From Sphaerisporangium fuscum (GTDB lineage Bacteria; Actinomycetota; Actinomycetes; Streptosporangiales; Streptosporangiaceae): 64,000 nucleotides of DNA. The notes beneath the pieces are model-generated. The model was not told the origin of the DNA. It saw only the letters and a program-made list of their open reading frames with translations, and did no database searches. Positions 41,474-50,362 of the stretch are shown piece by piece. The stretch covers positions 1 to 64,000 of the forward strand of contig NZ_JAHDTF010000033.1 in assembly GCF_018531465.1 (NCBI RefSeq), given 5' to 3'. A program made the position numbers and the translations under genes. Position 1 is the stretch's first letter; every line of letters begins with the position of its first letter.

Positions 41474-44080
41474 TTAACATCGGCGAAACGGCGGCCGCCC
41501 TCGGCGGCGGGAGAGCAGGAGCGACGCGAGTCCCGCGAGCAGCGACGCCCCGGCGACCGCCAGGCCGGCCCCCAGCCCCGGCGGGGTGAACGAGCAGGTC
41601 AGCGAGGTCGCCCTGCCGTCCAGGGGGACGGCGAGCAGGCCCAGGAACCGCTCGGGCGGGCGCCGGTCCCCGCCTCCGAGGGAGCACGTCCAGCCCCGGA
41701 TGGCGGGAATGGCGAGGACGGCCGTGCCGGTGCCGCCGGCGGGCAGCGTGGCGCTGACGGTGTGCCCGGACACGTGGACGGCGGTGGCACCCGCGGCGCG
41801 CAGGCTCCGGACGGCGGCGTCCAGGCGGGTGGTGTCGAGGCAGCCGATCGCGTGGCCGGGCACGCGGCCCGGCAGGTGAGGCCGCAGTTTCACCTTCAGC
41901 CGGCCGGTCGCGGGCACCGTGCCGAGCCGTTCGACCGGCGCGCGGTTGTGCCGGGTCCGGAGCTCGAAGGACACCGGGTCGTTCCCGGCGAGGGTGACCA
42001 TGCCGGAGAACTCGGGGGCGTTGAAGTACACCTGCTCGCCGGGACGGCAGTCGGCGCGGAGCACGTACGGGTAGGAGGGGCTGGGGATCGCGTCGGGCAC
42101 GGTCCACAGGCCGCCGTGGCGGTCCCCTTGGAGCTCGGCGCCGGTGTCCCGCTCGTACCGGATCTCCGGGAGGTCGTACACCTGGGCGCCCAGCAGCAGT
42201 TCCTGGTTGCGGAACGGCGACGGGCCGTACGCCGGCGGCGCCGGGGAGGGCGGCCGTACGGTGACCAACGGCGCGGCCAGGGCCCGCGAGAGGGTCACGA
42301 GCGGGGTGTCCCCGGTGAAGCCGAGAGGGACCACGGTGCGGGCCCGCGCGCCGATCGCGAGGACGGCGTCGGTGACCGGGTTGTCCAGGCTTCTCGGCGC
42401 GCGGCCGCGCGAGGTCCAGCCGAAGCCGAGGTGGTACAGCATGTCGACCAGCACCGTGGAGGTCATGCTGCTGTAGTAGGCCGCGCCCTCCCCGCCGACG
42501 AGCTGGGGGTCGTTGGCGCTCACCCGTCTCTCGCCGGGATCGGTGCGGTAGGACGGCCAGCCGTCCGCGGAGGTCACCACCGTCCTGAGCCGCTGGTGCC
42601 ACGGCCCCCAGGCGGGGTAGTCGTCCAGGTGTGCCAGCCGCTTGACGTCGACCTGCGCCACGTTGGCCGCCGCCTCGGCGGTCTGCACGGCGGCCAGCGC
42701 CGCCAGCAGGGCGACGCTCAGGCCGTACCTCAGCCGGCGGCCGCGCAGGCGGCGGGCCAGCGTGAGCAACCCGTACAGGACGGCTCCGGCGACGGCGCAG
42801 ATCGCCACCCAGCGGGTCATCTCGGGCGTGGCGAACCGCCAGCGGGAGGCCGCCCACACCGTGCCGCCGAGCAGCACCCCGGCGGCGGCCAGGGCGGGCG
42901 GGCGGGGGACGCCGCGCGAGAACGACGTCCAGCCCGCGGCCACCAGCAGGCCGCACAGGACGAACGCCTCGCGGTAGGCGCTGCCATTCGGGCTGGTGAA
43001 GGCGTACCAGACCCGCACGGCCGGCGCCCACAGCATCGAGGCGAGCACGGCGGCGACCACCGCCGTCCACGCCACGCGGACGCGGACCGGCAGGGCGCGG
43101 TTGAACGGCAGCGTGAGCGCGGCGAACAGCGCGAAGGTGCCCACGAACAGGGCCGGCGAGTTGAACTGGTAGCTGCCGGGGAGCAGCCGTCCCGCCAGGG
43201 GGACCGCGTGGAGCGGGTGGAAGGGCCGCGGGGCGACCGGCCAGGCGTCCTGGGCGGCGAAGTAGACCACCAGGAAGGCCGGGGCCGCCAGGCCCGTGCC
43301 GACGGCCGTCCGCAGCGCCACGCGCCCGCAGGCGCCGAGCCTGTCGCGCCAGGACGAAGGCTCGGCCGCCAGGCGGATGACCAGCAGGGCCGCGGCGCCG
43401 ATCACCGCGAAGTAGGCGGTGTAGAAGTCGCAGGCCCAGGCGAAGGCGACGCACAGCGTGCCGAGCACCGGCCGGCGCCGCGCCAGCGCCCACTCCACCG
43501 ACAGGCACAGCAGGGGGAACGCGATCAGCCCGTCGAGCCACATCGGGTTGTAGGTCGCGTCGGTCACGGCCCACCCGCACAGGCCGTACGCGGCGCCGAA
43601 GACGGCGGCGAGGCCGGAGCGCGGGCGCGTGCGGGACGGGAGGGAGCGCAGGTACCAGGCCATGGCGCCCGCCCCGCAGGCGATCTTGGCGACCGTGATG
43701 ACGTAGACGGCCAGGTCGACCTGGTCCCGCCGGAACGCTCCTACCAGCAGCGAGAAGGGGCCGGCCAGGTAGTAGAAGAGGTCCGGGAGGTAGCTGGAGC
43801 CCAGGCCGGAGGCCCAGTTGACGAACAGGTCACCGCGGGCCTGGCCGTGCAGGACGTCCCACAGGTAGGCGTAGAAGGGGACGTACTGGTTGCCGAGGTC
43901 GCTGACGCCGCGCGTGGCGGCGCCGAAGGGGAAGAACCCGGCGCGGGCGTCCCCCGCGCACATCCCGGCCACGACCAGCGCCATGGCGACGACGGCCGCC
44001 CCGGCTCGGGCGCCGATCCTCTTGCCTGGGACCCTTTGTCGGAAGGTGGAGAGCGGCTGCTGGACTTCCTGCGCGGTCAA
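41474..44080 (-). CDS. YfhO-family membrane protein
   Basis: An 868-residue polytopic protein of the YfhO/GT-C glycosyltransferase-like group: 12 or more membrane helices over residues 20-460, 'VSDLGNQYVPFYAYLWDVLHG' is the conserved acidic extracytoplasmic loop, then a large soluble C-terminal region (about 480-840) and a last helix 'GAGLAVAGASLLAGLASLLL'. Members add sugars to teichoic acids or other wall polymers in Gram-positive bacteria. Substrate unknown. Divergent from the polysaccharide deacetylase, a cell-envelope context. Confidence 0.87.
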   Translation of the reverse strand: MTAQEVQQPLSTFRQRVPGKRIGARAGAAVVAMALVVAGMCAGDARAGFFPFGAATRGVSDLGNQYVPFYAYLWDVLHGQARGDLFVNWASGLGSSYLPDLFYYLAGPFSLLVGAFRRDQVDLAVYVITVAKIACGAGAMAWYLRSLPSRTRPRSGLAAVFGAAYGLCGWAVTDATYNPMWLDGLIAFPLLCLSVEWALARRRPVLGTLCVAFAWACDFYTAYFAVIGAAALLVIRLAAEPSSWRDRLGACGRVALRTAVGTGLAAPAFLVVYFAAQDAWPVAPRPFHPLHAVPLAGRLLPGSYQFNSPALFVGTFALFAALTLPFNRALPVRVRVAWTAVVAAVLASMLWAPAVRVWYAFTSPNGSAYREAFVLCGLLVAAGWTSFSRGVPRPPALAAAGVLLGGTVWAASRWRFATPEMTRWVAICAVAGAVLYGLLTLARRLRGRRLRYGLSVALLAALAAVQTAEAAANVAQVDVKRLAHLDDYPAWGPWHQRLRTVVTSADGWPSYRTDPGERRVSANDPQLVGGEGAAYYSSMTSTVLVDMLYHLGFGWTSRGRAPRSLDNPVTDAVLAIGARARTVVPLGFTGDTPLVTLSRALAAPLVTVRPPSPAPPAYGPSPFRNQELLLGAQVYDLPEIRYERDTGAELQGDRHGGLWTVPDAIPSPSYPYVLRADCRPGEQVYFNAPEFSGMVTLAGNDPVSFELRTRHNRAPVERLGTVPATGRLKVKLRPHLPGRVPGHAIGCLDTTRLDAAVRSLRAAGATAVHVSGHTVSATLPAGGTGTAVLAIPAIRGWTCSLGGGDRRPPERFLGLLAVPLDGRATSLTCSFTPPGLGAGLAVAGASLLAGLASLLLSRRRGRPPFRRC

Positions 44081-44207
44081 GGGTCCTCACGGGGTCGGGA
44101 GGGTCGGAGGTGGCCGTGGGAACGTACCTGATCATGAAGTCCGGCAGGTGAACCCCAGCTGACCGGACGGCGGCCGCTCCCCCACACGGCGAGCGAGAGA
44201 GGTTGGT

Positions 44208-45068
44208 ATGCCTGACATGCCGGAGTCCACTGTCTGTCTCACGTTCGACTTCGACGCGATCTCGTCGTGGCTGGCGCGGGGGCAGGCCTCACCCGGGCCG
44301 ATCTCGCGGGGGGAGTTCGGGGCGCACGCCGTGCCGCGCATCCTGAAGATGCTGCGCGAGCGCGGCATCACCTCGACGTTCTTCATCCCCGGACACACCG
44401 TGGAGACCTATCCCGAGCAGTGCGCGGCGATCGCCGAGGCGGGGCACGAGATCGCGCTGCACGGGTACCTCCACGAGCCGGTCTCCACACTCGACCCGGC
44501 GGCCGAGCTGGCGACCGTGCTGCGGGCACGCGGGGCGATCCGGAAGGTCACCGGCTACGAGGCCCGCGGGAACCGCACGCCCGGCTGGGACTTCACCACC
44601 TCCACCGTCGAGGTGCTGCTGGAGGTCGGGTGCGAGTACGACTCGAGCCTGATGGCCACCGACTACACCCCGTACTACGCCCGGCAGGGCGACGAGGCCG
44701 ACCCGGACGGGCCCTACCGGTTCGGGCGGCCGACGCCGCTGGTCGAACTTCCGGTGTCGTGGTCGCTCGACGACTACCCCTACTTCGAGTTCCGGCAGAC
44801 CGCGAGCGGGGTGCTGCCCGGGCTGCGCAACCCGGACGGCGTGTTCGGCAACTGGCTCGGCGACATCGACTACATGCTGCGCGAGGAGCCCGGCGGGGTG
44901 TGCGTGCTCACCTGCCATCCGCAGGTGATCGGCCGCGGCCACCGGATGCTGGGCCTGGAACGCCTGCTGGACGCCTGCCTGGAGCGGCCGCTGGCGTTCC
45001 GCACGTGCCTGGACACCGCCCGCGCCTTCAGGTCCGCCTCGGGAGGTCCGGAGCCGGCCGGCTCCTGA
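44208..45068 (+). CDS. Polysaccharide deacetylase family protein
   Basis: A 286-residue NodB-like enzyme without a signal peptide. 'CLTFDFDAISSW' holds the first Asp pair, 'AGHEIALHGYLHEP' the metal-binding His motif (H-x-Y-x-H form), 'ARGNRTPGWDFT' the catalytic Arg. It resembles cytoplasmic PuuE/allantoinase-like or peptidoglycan deacetylase members. 'CVLTCHPQVIGRGHRM' is typical of this subgroup. Start ATG 44208. Confidence 0.88.
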   Translation: MPDMPESTVCLTFDFDAISSWLARGQASPGPISRGEFGAHAVPRILKMLRERGITSTFFIPGHTVETYPEQCAAIAEAGHEIALHGYLHEPVSTLDPAAELATVLRARGAIRKVTGYEARGNRTPGWDFTTSTVEVLLEVGCEYDSSLMATDYTPYYARQGDEADPDGPYRFGRPTPLVELPVSWSLDDYPYFEFRQTASGVLPGLRNPDGVFGNWLGDIDYMLREEPGGVCVLTCHPQVIGRGHRMLGLERLLDACLERPLAFRTCLDTARAFRSASGGPEPAGS

Positions 45069-45242
45069 TCCGGCTCCGGCCGTCCGATCGGGCGGGGCTC
45101 TCGGGGTTCTCAAGACCCGGCCGCCCGCGTCCGGTTTTCGCGTGGTTCGCGCCAAACCTCAGCCAAGCGGCCGCGTGCCCCGTTGATCACTTCTGTGAAG
45201 ATCAGCATGCTCGGCGGGAGCCGGAATTCGCAGGTGACATGG

Positions 45243-45854
45243 ATGGTGACCATGCCCCGACAGGGACGCGTGCGCTGGAAGCGCTTCACGCTGATCTTCC
45301 TACCCTCGGCGGCTGTCGCGTCGGCCATGCTCTACGCCTCGGTCGAGAACGCCATCGCCACCTCCTTGGTGGTCTCCGGGGAGACGCTCAAGGTGTCGGC
45401 CGACGAGGTGCGGCTGTGGGGGGTCTCCCAGTTCGACCTCACCCTCAAGACCAAGGAGGGCGAGCCGATCCCCGTCCACGTCATCGCGGCCCAGCGCTCG
45501 GAGTCGTTCAACGTGTGCCAGAGCTATATCGTGCACACCCCCTTCGGGACGGCGACCTTCAAGACCTTCCTCGGGACGCCGGACAGACCGGTCATCGCCC
45601 GGAACCAGGCCGCGTACGCGAGGCGGGTCGACAACGGCGGAGGCCCGCACGTCAAGAACCAGCGATTCGGGGTGGACGCGAGCACCGCGGAGACCGTCCC
45701 CGGACTGGCCGGCCTGCCCGGCAACCCCGGCGAACTCGACGACATGCTCGTCGTCCGGAACACCCGGCAGCAGCTCGTCCTGACGACCGCGGAGGACCTG
45801 GACGTCCCGACCTCCACACTGCGCATCGACTTCGGCGTCCATGAGTGCTTCTGA
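45243..45854 (+). CDS. DUF6230 family membrane-anchored protein
   Basis: About 203 residues: basic N-terminus, one hydrophobic segment 'FTLIFLPSAAVASAMLYASV' acting as anchor or signal, then a beta-rich exported domain ('LVVSGETLKVSADEVRLWGV'). The pair DUF6230-DUF6114 is common in actinomycetes and has no established function. ATG 45243 follows AGGTGA by 6 bases; earlier in-frame ATG codons (45183, 45207) have weaker sites. Confidence 0.8.
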   Translation: MVTMPRQGRVRWKRFTLIFLPSAAVASAMLYASVENAIATSLVVSGETLKVSADEVRLWGVSQFDLTLKTKEGEPIPVHVIAAQRSESFNVCQSYIVHTPFGTATFKTFLGTPDRPVIARNQAAYARRVDNGGGPHVKNQRFGVDASTAETVPGLAGLPGNPGELDDMLVVRNTRQQLVLTTAEDLDVPTSTLRIDFGVHECF

Positions 45855-46227
45855 CGGCGTCCGTCGCGTCCTGCGCGTGGTGCGAGGCTGGCGGCGCTCC
45901 CGGCCGTTCTGGGGTGGGCTGCTGACCCTCCTCTCCGGGCTGGAGCTGCTCAGCATCCCTTTCAGCCTCAGAGCGCTCCCGCTGCTCCTCCACTCGCCGC
46001 AGGCCGGGCTGACCGTTCTCATCTCGACCGTGATGATCATCGTGGGAGTCCTCCTGTGGCTGCAGCCGGCCCAGCGGGTGTTCCTCGGCGTCACCGCCGT
46101 CCTGCTGTCGATCGCGTCGGTGCCGTACGCGAACGCGGGCGGTTTCCTGGTCGGGATGGTCCTCGGCCTGGTCGGCGGCTCGCTCGCCGCCGCCTGGACC
46201 CCAGACGTGGAACCCGCCACCCCCTGA
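45841..46227 (+). CDS. DUF6114 family integral membrane protein
   Basis: A 128-residue protein with about four membrane helices ('FWGGLLTLLSGLELLSIPF', 'TVLISTVMIIVGVLLWL', 'LGVTAVLLSIASVP', 'FLVGMVLGLVGGSLAAAW'). Overlaps the DUF6230 gene by 14 bases, so the two are coupled and probably form a membrane complex. Function unknown. Confidence 0.87.
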   Translation: MSASDGVRRVLRVVRGWRRSRPFWGGLLTLLSGLELLSIPFSLRALPLLLHSPQAGLTVLISTVMIIVGVLLWLQPAQRVFLGVTAVLLSIASVPYANAGGFLVGMVLGLVGGSLAAAWTPDVEPATP

Positions 46228-46268
46228 AACCGGTGTGCGGCAGGCCGCCACGCGGGTACTAAAGGGCA

Positions 46269-47273
46269 ATGTCGGCTGACAAGCTGGACACCTACCGCCG
46301 CAAGCGTGACGCCGCCCGCACGCCGGAGCCCGTCCCCGAGCCCGGCCCGCTGCCCCGGGGCGGCGACGACACCTTCGTGATCCAGGAGCACCACGCCCGC
46401 CGCCTGCACTGGGATCTCCGCCTCGAACGCGGCGGCGTGCTGGTCTCCTGGGCCATCCCCAAGGGCCTGCCGGCGGACCCGAGGACCAACCACCTCGCCG
46501 TCCACACCGAGGACCATCCCCTGGAGTACGCGACGTTCGAGGGGGAGATCGCCAAGGGCGAGTACGGCGGCGGGCTGATGCTCATCTGGGACCGCGGCAC
46601 GTACGAGACCGAGAAGTGGACCGGCCGCGAGGTCAAGGTCGTGCTGCACGGCTCGCGGGCGTCGGGCCGGTTCGTGCTGTTCCCCATCGAGGGCAAGAAC
46701 TGGATGATCCACCGGATGGACCCGCCGCCGGAGCCGGCCTTCCCTCCCGTGGAGGATCTGCGCCCCATGCGGCCGGAGGAGCGCAAGCGGCTGCCCCGCG
46801 ACGAGGAGGCGTACGGCTTCGAGTTCGACTTCGGGGGGCGGCGCGCCCTGGCCGCCCTCGGCGACGGGCGGGTACGGCTGTTCGGCGAGGACGGCACGGA
46901 GCTCTCCCTGGACGACCACCCCGGGCTCGATGGGCTGGGCCGCACGCTCGGCGAGCTTCCGGCCGTGCTGGACGGCCAGATCACCGTGCTGGAGGGCAGG
47001 CCGGTGTACATGATCTCGGACGTGCTGCGCCTGAACGGCGGGGACCTGTCCGACCGCGTCTACCGCGACCGCCGCCGCACCCTCGACCATCTCGGCCTGC
47101 GCGCCCCGCAGTGGCAGACGACGCCGTGGTTCCCCGGTGACGGGAGGTCGGTCATGAAGGTGGCCCGGAAACAGGGCCTCGCCGCCGTGCTCGCCAAGCG
47201 TCTGGACAGCCCTTATCTGCCCGGGGCGCGCACCCCGTACTGGCTCCGGGTGCCCGTGCCCGCCGAGCACTGA
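46269..47273 (+). CDS. LigD-type 3'-phosphoesterase-like protein with a decayed ligase domain
   Basis: A 334-residue protein. Residues 30-150 form the LigD phosphoesterase domain: 'FVIQEHHARRLHWDLRLE' holds H42, H47, D49, R51 and H83 follows ('TEDHPLEYATF'). Such domains trim 3'-ends during non-homologous end joining. The C-terminal half aligns with the nucleotidyltransferase ligase domain, but the catalytic motif E-x-K-x-D-G reads E-F-D-F-G-G at 185-190, so the AMP-accepting Lys and the following Asp are gone; 'LDGQITVL' and 'RLDSPYLPGARTPYWLRV' still recall ligase motifs. A structural or DNA-binding role for this half is inference. No Ku gene is seen in the window. Confidence 0.85.
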   Translation: MSADKLDTYRRKRDAARTPEPVPEPGPLPRGGDDTFVIQEHHARRLHWDLRLERGGVLVSWAIPKGLPADPRTNHLAVHTEDHPLEYATFEGEIAKGEYGGGLMLIWDRGTYETEKWTGREVKVVLHGSRASGRFVLFPIEGKNWMIHRMDPPPEPAFPPVEDLRPMRPEERKRLPRDEEAYGFEFDFGGRRALAALGDGRVRLFGEDGTELSLDDHPGLDGLGRTLGELPAVLDGQITVLEGRPVYMISDVLRLNGGDLSDRVYRDRRRTLDHLGLRAPQWQTTPWFPGDGRSVMKVARKQGLAAVLAKRLDSPYLPGARTPYWLRVPVPAEH

Positions 47274-47506
47274 GAAATTCCTTTCCCGCGCCCCCGGAAA
47301 GCCCAGGTCGGCGGGGCTGAAATCGCGTCCGGGCAGAGACCGCCGGAAACGCGTTTCCGCACGTCAGCGCCGTATATGAAAGCGACGTTCGCGTTTGCCA
47401 AAGCGCCTTTCGCCGTCCGAAGATGAACCATCGCCGCCGACAGCCCCTGACCAGGGCTTATTCGGCATGCCTTCGAACTTCCACACCTATCCCCAGGGAG
47501 GGGACG

Positions 47507-48466
47507 ATGATCCATGCCCGAGGACTGACCCGGAGCTTCCGGGTCCGGCGCGAGACGGTCGAGGCGGTGCGGGGCGTCGACCTCGACGTCGAGGCCGGCG
47601 GGCTCGTCGCCTTCCTCGGCCCGAACGGCGCCGGGAAGTCCACCTGCCTGCGCATCCTGACCACACTGCTCCCACCCACGTCGGGGACGGCCACCGTCGC
47701 CGGCCACGACGTGACGGCGGACCCGGCCGGCGTGCGCGCCCGCATCGGGTACGTCGGGCAGAAGAACAGCGCGGGTGAGAGCTACCGCGTCCTGGACGAA
47801 CTGGTGACCCAGGGCCGCTGCTACGGCCTGAGCCGGGCGCAGGCGCGGCTGCGGGCCGAGGAGGTCATGCGCATGCTCGACCTGGAACCCCTGGCCCGGC
47901 GCACGCCCGGCACGCTGTCGGGCGGCCAGCGCCGCCGCCTGGACATCGCGCTGGGGCTGGTCCACCGCCCCGACCTGCTGTTCCTGGACGAACCGACGAC
48001 CGGCCTCGACCCGCAGAGCCGGGCCGACATCTGGGATCACATCCTGCGGCTGCGCGCCGAGCACGGCACCACCGTCTTCATGACGACCCACTACCTGGAG
48101 GAGGCCGACAACATGGCCGAACGGGTGGTGATCATCGACCACGGCCGCGTCATCGCCGACGGCACGGCCGAGCGGCTGAAGAGCGATCTGGCCGGGGACC
48201 ACGTCACGGTCACCACCCGGGACGAGCAGGAGGCCGCCACGGCGGCCCTGGTCGCCGAGCGGGTCGCCGGGCCGGAGGGCGTGACCGCGGAGGGGACGGT
48301 CGTACGGCTGCGGGTGGCGCACGCGGGCGCGTCGCTGCCGGAGTACCTGCGGGCACTCGAGGCGGCCGGGGTGAAGGCCGTCACGGCCGAGACCGCGCGG
48401 CCGACCCTCGACGACGTGTTCCTCGCCCTGACCGGCCGCAGCCTCCGCGAGTCCGATTTCGAATGA
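47507..48466 (+). CDS. Daunorubicin-resistance (DrrA) type ABC transporter ATPase
   Basis: A 319-residue ABC ATPase: Walker A 'GPNGAGKST', signature 'LSGGQRRRLDIAL', Walker B 'LLFLDEPTTGLD', and a C-terminal DrrA-like extension ('DGTAERLKSDLAGDHVTVTT'). ATG 47507 follows AGGGAGGGG. Paired with the permease gene 12 bases downstream; together an export pump for a drug or lipid. Confidence 0.93.
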   Translation: MIHARGLTRSFRVRRETVEAVRGVDLDVEAGGLVAFLGPNGAGKSTCLRILTTLLPPTSGTATVAGHDVTADPAGVRARIGYVGQKNSAGESYRVLDELVTQGRCYGLSRAQARLRAEEVMRMLDLEPLARRTPGTLSGGQRRRLDIALGLVHRPDLLFLDEPTTGLDPQSRADIWDHILRLRAEHGTTVFMTTHYLEEADNMAERVVIIDHGRVIADGTAERLKSDLAGDHVTVTTRDEQEAATAALVAERVAGPEGVTAEGTVVRLRVAHAGASLPEYLRALEAAGVKAVTAETARPTLDDVFLALTGRSLRESDFE

Positions 48467-48478
48467 AGGGGAGAATCA

Positions 48479-49234
48479 ATGAAATTCGTCCGTGATGTCG
48501 CCACCGTCTTCTCGCGGGAGATGATCCCCGCCCTGCGGCGCCCCGCCGCGCTCGTCTTCACCATGGCGCAGCCGCTGCTGTTCCTGTTCCTGTTCGGGTC
48601 GATGCTGAGCGGGGCCGGCGGCCACGGGACCGGCGGCTCGCCGTGGCAGTGGTTCGTGCCCGGGATCCTGATCATGATGTGCCTGTCCGGGCCGATGATG
48701 TCGGGCTATTCCCTGCTCCTCGACCTGCTGGGCGGGTCGATGGAGCGTCTGCTGGTCACGCCGCTCGACCGTACGGCGATGCTGGTCGGCCGCACCTTGA
48801 AGGAGTTCGTGGTCCTGCTGGCCCAGGCCGTGCTGATCATCGCCCTCGCGGCGCCGCTCGGCTTCCGGATCGACCCCGCAGGGGTACTCGCCGGGCTGGC
48901 GCTGCTGGTGGTCTTCGGGATCGGGCTCGGCGCGCTGTCGACGGTGCTGGCCATCGCCTCGCGGCCGAGCGGCAACCTGTTCTACGGCGTCACCCAGCTG
49001 GTGCTGTTCCCGCTCATGCTCCTGTCGGGGCTGCTGCTGCCGGTGGACGCCGGCCCGGCCTGGCTGCGGGCCGCCGCCGCGCTGAACCCCGCCTACTACG
49101 TCGTCGAGGCGGAGCGGGCGCTGTTCTCGGCACGGTTCGCCGAGATGACGGTGCTGTACGGCGTGCTCGCTGCCGCCGCCGTGGCCGCGGCGGGTCTGGC
49201 GCTGGGCACCCGGGCCATGCGCCGCGGCCTGTAG
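48479..49234 (+). CDS. ABC-2 type transporter permease (DrrB-like)
   Basis: A 251-residue permease with six membrane helices and the ABC-2 conserved segment 'LFGSMLSG...FVPGILIMMC' and 'LLVTPLDRTAMLVGRTLKE'. Partner of the upstream ATPase. Ends 9 bases from the convergent NmrA gene. Confidence 0.92.
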   Translation: MKFVRDVATVFSREMIPALRRPAALVFTMAQPLLFLFLFGSMLSGAGGHGTGGSPWQWFVPGILIMMCLSGPMMSGYSLLLDLLGGSMERLLVTPLDRTAMLVGRTLKEFVVLLAQAVLIIALAAPLGFRIDPAGVLAGLALLVVFGIGLGALSTVLAIASRPSGNLFYGVTQLVLFPLMLLSGLLLPVDAGPAWLRAAAALNPAYYVVEAERALFSARFAEMTVLYGVLAAAAVAAAGLALGTRAMRRGL

Positions 49235-49243
49235 CGGCGCACG

Positions 49244-50080
49244 TCAGCGGAAGTCGGAGGCGTGGTCGGCGGCCCACTGGGCGTAGGTGCGGGCGGGGCG
49301 GCCGGTGACCTTCTCGACGGTGTCGGTGACCAGGGCCGGGCGGCCGACCGAGGCGGCCTGCAGGTGGAGCATGGTGTCGACGATCTGCTCGGGGACGTGC
49401 CGGAGCATCGCCTGTCGGGCGACGTCCACGGGGATCTCCTCCGCGCGCAGCGGCCGGCCGATCGCCTCACCCAGGACGCGCACCTGGTCGCCGTTGGTGA
49501 GACTCTCGGGGCCGGTGAGCAGGTGGCGGGCGCCGGCGTGCCCCTCCGACGTCAGCGCCTGGACCGCCACCGCCGCGATGTCGGCCTCGTGGATCGGCGC
49601 CGAGACCGCCTCGGGGTACGGGAGGCGGACAACGTCTCCCGCCTCGATCTGCGGGCGCCACTGGAAGGAGTTGGTGGCGAAGGCGCCGGGGCGCACGAAG
49701 GTCCACTCCAGGCCCGACGCCTCGATGGCGTCCTCGATGTCCGCGTGGTAGGCCCCGATGGCGTTCGGCTGGACCTCGGCGGCGTCGTCCACCGCCAGCG
49801 ACGACAGCAGCACGATCCTGCCGACGTCCGCCTTCAGCGCCGCGTCGAGGAACGCCGACGCCGTACCCGGCACCGCGAAGAGGAAGACGGCCTCGGCTCC
49901 CTCGAGCGCGGGCGGCAGCGTCTCCGGCTCCGAGAGGTCGCCCCGCAGCACCTCCGCCCCGGCGGGCAGTCCCGCCCTGCCGGGATCACGGGTGAGCGCC
50001 CGGACCGGGCGACCCGCCCCGAGCAGCCCTCCGACCACGTGCCTGCCGACGTTGCCGGTGGCTCCCGTTACCAAGATCAT
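49244..50080 (-). CDS. NmrA-family NAD(P)-binding protein (second copy)
   Basis: A 278-residue protein like that at 12997-13878: 'ILVTGATGNVGRHVVGGLLG', 'AIEASGLEWTFVRPGAFATN', and ending 'PARTYAQWAADHASDFR'. ATG 50080 follows a clear GGAGG. Single gene. Confidence 0.88.
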   Translation of the reverse strand: MILVTGATGNVGRHVVGGLLGAGRPVRALTRDPGRAGLPAGAEVLRGDLSEPETLPPALEGAEAVFLFAVPGTASAFLDAALKADVGRIVLLSSLAVDDAAEVQPNAIGAYHADIEDAIEASGLEWTFVRPGAFATNSFQWRPQIEAGDVVRLPYPEAVSAPIHEADIAAVAVQALTSEGHAGARHLLTGPESLTNGDQVRVLGEAIGRPLRAEEIPVDVARQAMLRHVPEQIVDTMLHLQAASVGRPALVTDTVEKVTGRPARTYAQWAADHASDFR

Positions 50081-50278
50081 GGTTTCGTCCTCCGAACCGG
50101 CGTGACCGCCGCCCAAGATCGAGAATCGTCTGCTGTCACCATACGCACGTCTCACACGTGGCCCGACAGCGGCCTCGTGATCTCGTCGGACGTACCCGGC
50201 TCAGGTATCTGACCAGCGCGAACACGTGACGGACAACACCCCTGGACGCGACGGATTTCACATGGCGTTCATAAACGG

Positions 50279-50305
50279 GCAACAGCTCCGAAACGCCCCA
50301 TTGAC
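50279..50305 (+). promoter_or_regulatory. GlnR-like box upstream of glnII
   Basis: GCAAC-n6-GAAAC-n6-TTGAC. This follows the GlnR pattern (GTNAC-n6-GAAAC, repeated) with one deviation in each outer half. Lies 58 bases before the start codon and its last half overlaps the -35 hexamer. Confidence 0.5.
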
Positions 50306-50329
50306 AGTCTCGGCGTTGCGAGCACAAGT
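50301..50329 (+). promoter_or_regulatory. Candidate promoter of glnII
   Basis: TTGACA (50301-50306), 17-base spacer, ACAAGT (50324-50329). The -10 box is weak, as expected for an activated promoter. Confidence 0.5.
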
Positions 50330-50362
50330 ACGGGGTCCGCCACGCTGAAGGGATCGTTCGAA

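Noticed and set aside
38939..44131. A 1730-residue open frame on the + strand, over the kinase, transporter and YfhO genes
   Set aside because: It lies antisense to well-supported genes. Its product is low in complexity and has no domain; it is a high-GC shadow frame.
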